The notes beneath the pieces were generated by a model that ran no database searches, was not told the origin of the DNA, and was given only the letters and a program-made list of their open reading frames with translations. Of a stretch of 5,961 nucleotides of DNA, positions 1 to 4,210 are shown piece after piece. A program made the translations under genes and the position numbers. Source of the DNA: Streptomyces sp. (GTDB taxonomy: Bacteria; Actinomycetota; Actinomycetes; Streptomycetales; Streptomycetaceae); assembly GCA_003519485.1 (NCBI GenBank), contig DOWQ01000515.1, positions 1-5,961 on the forward strand, read 5' to 3'. Position 1 is the stretch's first letter, and each line of letters starts with the position of its first letter.

Positions 1-9
1 CACCGCTGA

Positions 10-390
10 CGGATCGAGGTCAATGTCTCAGGCAAGGAAGCCGATGCCGAGGCGGATGACCGCGATAACGTGACGTACAACCGCCCGGACTTCTGGGTGG
101 GAGAGCAGACCACGACCAACAAGCAGTTGAACTTCCTCCAGCACATCGGGACCCAGCTCACCGACAGGGGACGGGCAGCCGTAATCGTCCCTGACGGTGT
201 GCTGTACGAGGGCGGTCCCGGCAGCGTGGGCGATCTGGTCCGCCGCGAACTGCTCACCGGCTACAACCTGCACACCATGCTGCGCCTGCCGGAGCACATC
301 TTCTACGCCGGCGGGGTGAAGGCCCACGTCCTCTTCTTCGAAGCAGTCCCCGGACATCGCGCGGACGACGACCCGCCGCACACCACTGAC
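10..390 (+). pseudogene. hsdM: hsdM 5' fragment (type I restriction-modification DNA methyltransferase), interrupted by an IS110 element
   Basis: Middle portion of the N6-adenine methyltransferase subunit (M subunit) of a type I restriction-modification enzyme, which with HsdS methylates the recognition site. The plus frame reads TYNRPDFWV, then TNKQLNFLQHI, GRAAVIVPDGVLYEGG and MLRLPEHIFYAGGVKAHVLFFE. These match the stretch of HsdM that follows the catalytic NPPF motif: nucleotide-binding-fold end, the VVPDNVLFEGG-like block and the IFYAGGVKANVLFF-like block. The catalytic NPPF motif itself would lie left of the window. The frame has a TGA at 7-9, so either the gene was already broken upstream or a frameshift lies near the edge. 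GTG at 70 is only an internal valine codon, not a likely start. Homology fades after about position 370-390, where the insertion sequence begins; the exact junction is not resolved. The C-terminal part of the same gene resumes at about 2003. Confidence 0.85.
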
Positions 391-444
391 GCGCAAATAG
401 CAGCAGGTCAGGATGGTTGTGGGCAGGTCTGGGTGCCCGGCGGT

Positions 445-457
445 CGGTGGGCCACCG
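445..457. repeat. Compact inverted repeat downstream of the transposase
   Basis: CGGTG-GGC-CACCG forms a 5-bp stem with a 3-base loop about 18 bp beyond the transposase stop. It may end the transposase transcript or be part of the short end of the element. It has no T-rich tail on the minus strand. Confidence 0.35.
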
Positions 458-474
458 GGTGTCTAGGCTGTGGG

Positions 475-1722
475 TCAAGCGGGTGTGGTCTCCCTGGGGT
501 TGAGGGTGACGGTGTAGCCGAGCTGGTTGAGCTGGCCGATGGCCCGGCGGGTGGCGCGTTCGGGGTCTCGCTGGGTGAAGTAGGTGCCGCCCAGGTCCCT
601 GTAGGCGACGTTGTCGGTGAGCATGTGCCAGATCGCGGTGATGATCGAGTGCTCGACGGCGACCAGTGCCCTGAGTGGGCCGCGGCGGGCGGTGAGCCGC
701 TTGTAGCGGGCGGCGAGGTAGGTGTCTTTGGTTCTGACCGCGCCGAACGCGGCGAGCCCGAGGGCGCCTTTGAGGTAGGGGTTGCCGGGCCGGACCTTGG
801 TGTTCTTGGTGCGGCCAGCGGACTCGTGGTGTTTGGGGCAGACTCCGGCCCAGGACGCCAGGTTCTTGGCGGAGGCGAACCGGTTCATGTCCCCGCCGGT
901 CTCCGCGATGATCACTTCGGCGACGTGCTGGTTGATGCCGGGGATGGTGTCGAGCAGGTCGAGAGCGGAGCGAAAGGGCGTCATCGCCTCTTCGACCCGC
1001 GTCGTGATCTGGTCGATCATGCGTGTGAGCTGGTCGTACTGGTCCAGATGCAGCCGGGTCAAGAACGCGTGGTGTTCGCGGAAGCGTCCGGTCAGGGCCT
1101 CGGTGAGTTCGGGGATCTTGCTGCGGAGCTTGCGCTTGGCCAGGTCCGCGAGGACCTGCGGGTCGCCTTCGCCGCGGATGAGGGCTTCGAGCATGGCCCG
1201 CCCGGAGACGCCCATGATGTCGGAGGCGACCGCGGAGAGTTTGATGCCGGTGTCCTCCAGGAGTTTCTCCAGTCGCTGGACCACGCGGCTGCGTTCCCGG
1301 GTGGCGGTGGTCCGGGCCCGGGTGAGGTCTCGTAGTTCACGGATCGGCTCGGGTGGCACGAAGGAGGGGCGGACCAGGCCGTGGGATCCGAGTTGGGCCA
1401 GCCAGGCCGCATCCGAGACGTCCGTCTTGCGGCCGGGCAGGTTCTTGACCTGCCGCGCGTTGACGAGGACCACGTTCAAGCCCTCGGCCAGCACGTAGTA
1501 GAAGGGCTTCCAGTAGTCCGAGGTCGCCTCGATCACCACCAGGGTGACCTCGGCGGCGATCAGGTGGTCTCGCAGATCGAGGACCGTGTTCGTGGTCGAT
1601 CCCCATGTCGTGGTCTCGGTGGTGAAAGAGCCCCGCCGCTTCGGGCTCGGAGTGCGGACGCACACCTTGGCGTCCTTCTTGCTGTTGTCGAGGCCGGCAC
1701 AGCGTTCGTGCAGCACGTCCAC
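475..1722 (-). CDS. IS110-family transposase (DEDD recombinase)
   Basis: Recombinase that moves the surrounding element. About 415 residues from the GTG at 1722. The N-terminal DEDD RuvC-like domain shows D12 (GLDNSKKDAKVCV), E65 (VVIEATSDYW), then D101 and D104 (GRKTDVSDAAWLA), with VNARQVKNLPGRKTD just before, all typical of the family. A helical, coiled-coil-like middle follows. The C-terminal Transposase_20-type domain at about 255-336 contains LLDTIPGINQHVAEVIIAE, FASAKNLASWAGVCP, HHESAGRTKN and GNPYLKGAL; S301 in HHESAG is the likely counterpart of the catalytic serine described for IS621. The open frame extends to a TTG at 1749, but GTG 1722 is preferred because GGGAGGGAG sits 7 bases upstream of it. 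No frameshift or internal stop is visible, so the element may still be active. Its start is near the hsdM 3' side, so it is transcribed against hsdM. Confidence 0.93.
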   Translation of the reverse strand: MDVLHERCAGLDNSKKDAKVCVRTPSPKRRGSFTTETTTWGSTTNTVLDLRDHLIAAEVTLVVIEATSDYWKPFYYVLAEGLNVVLVNARQVKNLPGRKTDVSDAAWLAQLGSHGLVRPSFVPPEPIRELRDLTRARTTATRERSRVVQRLEKLLEDTGIKLSAVASDIMGVSGRAMLEALIRGEGDPQVLADLAKRKLRSKIPELTEALTGRFREHHAFLTRLHLDQYDQLTRMIDQITTRVEEAMTPFRSALDLLDTIPGINQHVAEVIIAETGGDMNRFASAKNLASWAGVCPKHHESAGRTKNTKVRPGNPYLKGALGLAAFGAVRTKDTYLAARYKRLTARRGPLRALVAVEHSIITAIWHMLTDNVAYRDLGGTYFTQRDPERATRRAIGQLNQLGYTVTLNPRETTPA

Positions 1723-1996
1723 GGTCTTGCTCCCTCCCTCACCGGGCAACCAGGTATGTCGTTCCGGGAGGGCCAGGGTGAATCAGGAATTCTGACGCAC
1801 GTGCTTCACAGCAACACTCCACGGTTCCCGTGGACGGCCCTCAGTACCACGCTGACCTGCGAGCTCACTGGCATCACAGAGATGTCGGTTTCGGCCGGAA
1901 CGAACCCCCTCATGATCCCGAACCGGCCCCAGTCCCCGTCAAGGCGGACAGAAGCACCCCCAGCGCGCGCCAAGGGATTTACCACGCCCCCGGCGC
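1723..1996 (-). ncRNA. Candidate bridge RNA region of the IS110 element
   Basis: Roughly 270 bp between the transposase start and the resumed hsdM frame contain no convincing gene on either strand. In IS110-group elements (IS621 is the studied case) this leader encodes a structured bridge RNA, on the transposase strand, with two guide loops that pair with target and donor DNA. The sequence here can form several hairpins: a perfect 7-bp stem with a 3-base loop at 1818-1834 (TCCACGG/CCGTGGA), a 4-bp CATC/GATG stem near 1872-1884, and a 7-bp stem at the far end (1995-2011). Position, size and structure agree with a bridge RNA; the transcript, its ends and the guide loops are inferred, not seen. 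Confidence 0.45.
1818..1834. repeat. Perfect 7-bp hairpin in the transposase leader
   Basis: TCCACGG, a 3-base loop (TTC on plus, GAA on minus), then CCGTGGA. It is the tightest hairpin in the non-coding leader of the IS110 element and a likely structural stem of the predicted bridge RNA. Confidence 0.5.
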
Positions 1997-2011
1997 GCAC
2001 CGAAGGTGCGC
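1995..2011. repeat. Perfect 7-bp hairpin at the IS/hsdM junction
   Basis: GCGCACC, loop GAA, GGTGCGC. It sits where the hsdM reading frame resumes. It is either the outermost part of the element or part of the target sequence; which one depends on the true insertion point. Confidence 0.5.
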
Positions 2012-2455
2012 TGGTTCGCTGACCTGTGGACGTACGACCTCCGCACCGACAGCCGCTTCACCCTTAAGAAGAACCCGATGAAGCCCGAGCATCTGGCCGA
2101 CTTCGACAGACAGGCATTTGCGCCATCCGACCTGGACCGTAGGCACCGTAAGGAGTCCGACCGGTTCCGCCGCCGCCGGGCGGCCGATCTCCTTGCCAGG
2201 AAGCAGGTGAATCTGGACATCGCACGCCTCAGTCCCGAAGCCTCGGCGGCCAAGGAACCCCCGGCATCCATTGACGCACTGACCCGGTCCGTGGCCGGAG
2301 ACCTCCGTTCGGCCCTGGCCGAGATCGAGGCATTCGCCCAGGATCTCGGCGTCGACCTCGCCACGGTGTCGGAGCGAGTTGAAGCGCGCGGCCCCTCACA
2401 CTCAGTCGGGGTCACAGGTACGCAGGAGAGCTCGGAGACCACCTTCCCGAGGTGA
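2003..2455 (+). pseudogene. hsdM: hsdM 3' fragment (C-terminal part of type I methyltransferase)
   Basis: The frame reads KVRWFADLWTYDLRTDSRF then TLKKNPMKPEHLADF, which matches the LWIYDLRTNMHFTLK...PL...DLDEF block following the ANVLFF block in HsdM, so this is the direct continuation of the piece ending near 390. Further on, FRRRRAADLLARKQVNLDI matches the usual LIARDKVNLDI segment, and LRSALAEIEAFAQDLG matches the C-terminal helix that contacts HsdS. The spacer between the two blocks looks shorter than usual. There is no native start: GTG 2006 is the first possible start and has no ribosome binding site. The stop TGA 2453-2455 overlaps an ATG at 2454 (TGATG), as expected where hsdS should begin, but that ORF ends after 15 codons. 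Confidence 0.85.
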
Positions 2456-2893
2456 TGGGACGGCATCGATACAGCAGCCCGACTATGCCTACGCCACACT
2501 GACTGACGTGGCTGCGGGCGAAAGCAGCCGTCTTCGCGCGGTGGCTTCGAGGTTCCTTCGTGTCCGCACCGCACCTCGGCTGGTTCGCGAGCGGCCTCGC
2601 TGTGGGCGAAGGGCGAGCATGATCCGTGGCCGCTGCCCACCGAGGGCGGCGACGAAGACATCGCTGCAGAGCTGCGCAGGCACCTGGACTCCGTCGATAC
2701 CCCGTGGGCCAGTCCGTATACAGTCCGCAGGACACCCGTAGCGATCGTCGGAACCCCAACGCGCCAACGGAGAAATGCCTGGTCAGCGCGCTTCAGGCCC
2801 CTCCGTCGCAGGTTGGGGATTGGTCCGCAGACATTCCACTTCAACGTCTGAGTGATCGAAGTAACGTCGCGTGAATGTCCAGGTCATCAGCTA
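2456..2893 (+). other. Gene-poor stretch with possible coding debris where hsdS would be expected
   Basis: No intact gene is supported in these ~440 bp. The ATG at 2454 overlapping the hsdM stop opens only 15 codons. In the same plus frame as hsdM, the stretch from about 2600 to a TGA at 2849-2851 reads like ordinary protein for about 80 residues (LWAKGEHDPWPLPTEGGDED, then IAAELRRHLDSVDTPWASPY, ending GPQTFHFNV) with G/C-rich third positions at first. It has no ATG/GTG start and matches no family I recognise. It is best read as the 3' remnant of a lost gene. Long open frames on the minus strand here have arginine/serine-rich, shadow-like composition. Confidence 0.4.
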
Positions 2894-2918
2894 CTCGGCC
2901 CCTCGGGAAAGTGCCGAG
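2894..2918. repeat. Inverted repeat upstream of the yefM operator
   Basis: CTCGGC at 2894-2899 and GCCGAG at 2913-2918 form a 6-bp stem with a 13-base loop, immediately before the yefM operator. It may be the terminator of an older upstream transcript or part of the promoter region. Confidence 0.35.
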
Positions 2919-2919
2919 A

Positions 2920-2941
2920 GTGGTACGTTATTGGGTACCAC
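2920..2941. promoter_or_regulatory. Putative YefM operator (paired palindromes)
   Basis: Arms GTGGTAC (2920-2926) and GTACCAC (2935-2941) form a perfect 7-bp inverted repeat. Each arm also contains a small GTAC-centred palindrome: GGTACG at 2922-2927 and GGTACC at 2934-2939. Their centres are 12 bp apart. The E. coli yefM-yoeB operator uses TGTACA hexamers at 12-bp centre spacing, so this is a strong candidate for autoregulation by the YefM-YoeB complex. It lies 21 bp before the yefM start, where it would overlap the promoter. TACGTT at 2924-2929 might be the -10 box, but no clear -35 is seen. Confidence 0.7.
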
Positions 2942-2961
2942 TTAATGGAAGGGGTCAGGTC

Positions 2962-3243
2962 ATGTCCATAACCGCGAGCGAAGCCCGCAAGGCGCTCTTT
3001 CCGCTGATCAAGAAGGTCAACGACGATCACGAGGCCATCGAGATCGTCTCCAAGCACGGCAACGCCGTGCTCGTCTCGGCCGAGGACTACGGGGCGCTGC
3101 GCGAGGGCTCGTACCTGCTGCGCTCGCCTGCGAATGCGCGGCGTCTGCTCAAGGCGTACGAGAACGCCCTGGGCAACATCAACGTGTCGGAGCGCGAGCT
3201 GATCGATCCGGACGCGGTGGACCCTGCTGCGGGTGCTGGGTGA
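2962..3243 (+). CDS. yefM: Antitoxin YefM (Phd/YefM family)
   Basis: Antitoxin of a type II module: it binds and neutralises the YoeB endoribonuclease and represses its own promoter. 93 residues. The N-terminal DNA-binding and dimerisation domain is MSITASEARKALFPLIKKVN followed by EAIEIVSKHGNAVLVSAEDY, the standard Phd/YefM fold. The signature YLLRSPANARRLLKAYENAL at 51-70 is shared almost exactly with E. coli YefM (YLLRSPANARRL). The acidic C-terminal tail (ELIDPDAVD...) is the part that wraps the toxin. ATG 2962 is chosen over an upstream in-frame ATG at 2875 because GGAAGGGG ends 7 bases before it and homology begins exactly there. The stop overlaps the toxin start as GTGA (3240-3243), giving coupled translation. 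Confidence 0.95.
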   Translation: MSITASEARKALFPLIKKVNDDHEAIEIVSKHGNAVLVSAEDYGALREGSYLLRSPANARRLLKAYENALGNINVSERELIDPDAVDPAAGAG

Positions 3244-3494
3244 GGCTTGTTTTCGAGGACCAAGGCTGGGAGGACTACACGTCCTGGCTCAAGAACGACC
3301 GCAAGATGCTCGCTCGGATCAACAGGCTCATCGAGGACGTCAAGCGTGACCCCTTCACGGGGATCGGCAAGCCTGAGCCGCTGAAGTACCACTTGCCCGG
3401 GGCGTGGTCGCGACGGATCGATGACGAGCACCGGCTCGTCTACCTGGTTACGGACAAGGAGATCGTCATCCTCGCCGCCCGCTACCACTACTGA
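3240..3494 (+). CDS. yoeB: Toxin YoeB (Txe/YoeB family mRNA endoribonuclease)
   Basis: Ribosome-dependent mRNA interferase that cleaves mRNA in the A site and stops translation when its antitoxin is degraded. 84 residues, the same length as E. coli YoeB, and aligned to it without gaps over most of its length: GKPEPLK, WSRRI, EHRLVY and the C-terminal RYHY are all present. The residues reported as catalytic in E. coli, E46, R65, H83 and Y84, occupy the same numbers here, so the toxin should be active. It starts with GTG overlapping the yefM stop (GTGA), with no independent ribosome binding site; expression therefore depends on antitoxin translation. It points towards a decayed second module on the opposite strand. 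Confidence 0.96.
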   Translation: MRLVFEDQGWEDYTSWLKNDRKMLARINRLIEDVKRDPFTGIGKPEPLKYHLPGAWSRRIDDEHRLVYLVTDKEIVILAARYHY

Positions 3495-3508
3495 CCGCGG
3501 AAGCGGTC
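3493..3508 (+). terminator. Stem-loop at the yoeB stop codon
   Basis: GACCGC, tetraloop GGAA (a GNRA type), GCGGTC. The 6-bp perfect stem begins within the yoeB stop codon. It has no uridine run directly after it, though a CTCTTTGTT stretch follows about 15 bases later. It may terminate transcription or stabilise the 3' end of the yefM-yoeB mRNA. Confidence 0.45.
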
Positions 3509-3542
3509 CCGGAGTCCTGCCCTCTTTGTTCACATGCTGCTG

Positions 3543-3557
3543 GCCGGGTGCCGGCAC
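3543..3557. repeat. GC-rich palindrome between the convergent toxin genes
   Basis: GTGCCGGCAC (3548-3557) is a perfect 10-bp palindrome; alternatively GCCGG-GTG-CCGGC (3543-3555) forms a 5-bp hairpin. It lies in the 72 bp between two convergent toxin genes and could act as a bidirectional terminator. No T-tract is present. Confidence 0.35.
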
Positions 3558-3566
3558 GGCCGGTCT

Positions 3567-3823
3567 TCACGTGCCGTGGACCGTGGATCGGTGTCCGACA
3601 TGAACGACCCACACCACCAGTTCGCCGTTGTCGATGGTGTGGACGACGCGGTGGTCACCGACGCGAAGGCGACGACGCTCCGGCTGTGACACGAGTGCTG
3701 TGCTGTTGAAGCCGAGGGGTCTCTCTCCAGTTCTGTCAGTTTCGTCAGGATTCGAAGTGCCGTGTCCCGGGGAAGCTTTCGAAGCTCGGCCTGGGCCTCG
3801 GGCGCGGTCCGGTACTCACTCAC
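3567..3823 (-). pseudogene. RelE/ParE-superfamily toxin, frameshifted
   Basis: The start frame reads MSEYRTAPEAQAELRKLP, RDTALRILTKLTELERDP and then turns into nonsense. Shifting by one base after ERDP restores a normal RelE tail: GFNSTALVSQPERRRLRVGD, HRVVHTIDNGELVVWVVHVG, HRSTVHGT, then TGA at 3567-3569. Intact relatives read DPLGFN here, so one C has been lost from a C run (GGGG on the plus strand at 3716-3719). Restored length is about 85 residues, normal for RelE-type mRNA interferases; R residues of the RLRVGDHR block are present. A one- or two-residue gap after MSEYRT is also likely compared with relatives. The GTG start overlaps the antitoxin stop as GTGA. The unrepaired frame runs on to 3530. 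A sequencing error in the homopolymer is the alternative explanation. Confidence 0.8.
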
Positions 3824-3828
3824 TCACT
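3813..3828. repeat. GTGA tetranucleotide tract at the antitoxin/toxin junction
   Basis: On the minus strand the junction reads AGTGAGTGAGTGAGTA: nearly four copies of a 4-base unit. GTG triplets at 3827-3825, 3823-3821 and 3819-3817 lie in three different frames; only the middle one opens the RelE frame. Gain or loss of one unit would move the overlap and change the frame. Confidence 0.6.
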
Positions 3829-4110
3829 GTGTGCCAGCGTCTCCTTCATCACGTCCTCGATCGGGACGCCGGCGGAGCGGTTCGCCATCCGCTCGTCGAT
3901 GAGGCGGTCGATCTCGAGCTGGTACTTGCGCAAGGTCTCGATGGAGACGACGGCGGCGACCTCTTTTCCCCGCCGTGTGATGACCGTGGGTTGGTCCTCG
4001 CGGTCGGCCCGCTCGACGACGGGGGTGGTGGGCGGCTGCGGCGGCCCGTGCGGTTCTTGAGGCCTGCGGCGTTTTGTTTCCCCGTGTCGCGCGGTTCATG
4101 CGTCTTCCAT
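3820..4110 (-). pseudogene. Phd/YefM-type antitoxin, 5' end disrupted
   Basis: The conserved core is VVERADREDQPTVITRRGKE, VAAVVSIETLRKYQLEIDRL, IDERMANRSAGVPIEDVMKE and TLAHSE, ending at TGA 3820-3822. PTVITRRGKEVAAVVS is the characteristic DNA-binding and dimerisation strand of Phd/YefM antitoxins and the rest is the toxin-binding tail. In this frame there is an ATG at 4108-4110, but TGA follows after four codons (4096-4098), and no ATG, GTG, TTG or CTG occurs between that stop and the conserved core. The 25 residues before the core (rich in proline and basic residues) do not resemble the usual N-terminus. An out-of-frame ATG at 4097-4099 with GGAAG upstream would need a one-base shift, for example in the C run near 4022-4026. 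The GTGA overlap shows it is the partner of the broken RelE gene. Confidence 0.65.
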
Positions 4111-4116
4111 CGGACT

Positions 4117-4134
4117 ATCACCACTTCAGGTGAT
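4117..4134. repeat. Inverted repeat upstream of the decayed antitoxin
   Basis: ATCACC (4117-4122), 6-base spacer, GGTGAT (4129-4134). It lies just before the candidate antitoxin ATG at 4110 on the minus strand and is A/T-richer than its surroundings. It may be the operator of the decayed module. On the plus strand it is followed by TCTTT, so a weak terminator is the alternative. Confidence 0.35.
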
Positions 4135-4156
4135 TCTTTGGCCAGTGCTTGCCGTA

Positions 4157-4171
4157 GCAACCGTCGGTTGC
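4157..4171. promoter_or_regulatory. Near-perfect 15-bp dyad in the gntR leader, candidate operator
   Basis: GCAACCG-T-CGGTTGC: 7-bp arms around a single base, centred 47 bp before the regulator start. A further GTTGC half-site follows at 4178-4182, so the three half-sites (4157, 4167, 4178) are 10 and 11 bp apart, about one helical turn. Such an odd-length dyad in the leader of a GntR-family gene suggests autoregulation. No convincing -35/-10 pair could be assigned around it. Confidence 0.55.
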
Positions 4172-4210
4172 CACGCTGTTGCGGAATGTCAACCTTGGTG
4201 GGAGGGGCAC

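Larger units (their letters stand above)
390..1996 (-). mobile_element. IS110-family insertion sequence inside hsdM (ends approximate)
   Basis: About 1.6 kb of sequence separates two collinear hsdM pieces and carries one IS110-type transposase on the minus strand. The layout fits the IS110 group: a short non-coding tail after the transposase (about 85 bp, 390-474) and a longer non-coding leader before it (about 270 bp, 1723-1996). I see no terminal inverted repeats and no target-site duplication, as expected for IS110-group elements, which insert by a recombinase mechanism. Both ends are inferred from where hsdM homology stops and resumes, so they may be wrong by tens of bases. A compact inverted repeat at 445-457 lies in the short end, and others lie in the long end. 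Confidence 0.8.

Noticed and set aside
70..1335. A 421-residue plus-strand open frame beginning with HsdM sequence
   Set aside because: Only the first ~105 residues are HsdM. The rest is the antisense of the transposase gene, giving glycine/valine-rich nonsense. The fusion is accidental read-through across the insertion junction.
390..1996. Target-site duplication or terminal inverted repeats around the insertion sequence
   Set aside because: I compared the regions around both inferred junctions and saw no matching duplication or inverted ends, which agrees with IS110-group behaviour.
1381..2022. Plus-strand open frames across the transposase leader
   Set aside because: The left half is antisense to the transposase and the right half spans the non-coding leader; no homology or ribosome binding site supports a gene.
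1939..2844. A 301-residue minus-strand open frame opposite the hsdM 3' fragment
   Set aside because: Its sequence has no recognisable domain, is serine/arginine-rich, and mirrors the hsdM C-terminus on the other strand.
3813..3828. Repeat array or CRISPR-like structure
   Set aside because: It is a single short tetranucleotide tract. No spaced direct repeats suggestive of CRISPR were seen anywhere in the window.
4117..4134. Factor-independent terminator on the plus strand
   Set aside because: No plus-strand gene ends upstream of it, and the 6-bp stem is weak; an operator for the minus-strand antitoxin is more plausible.
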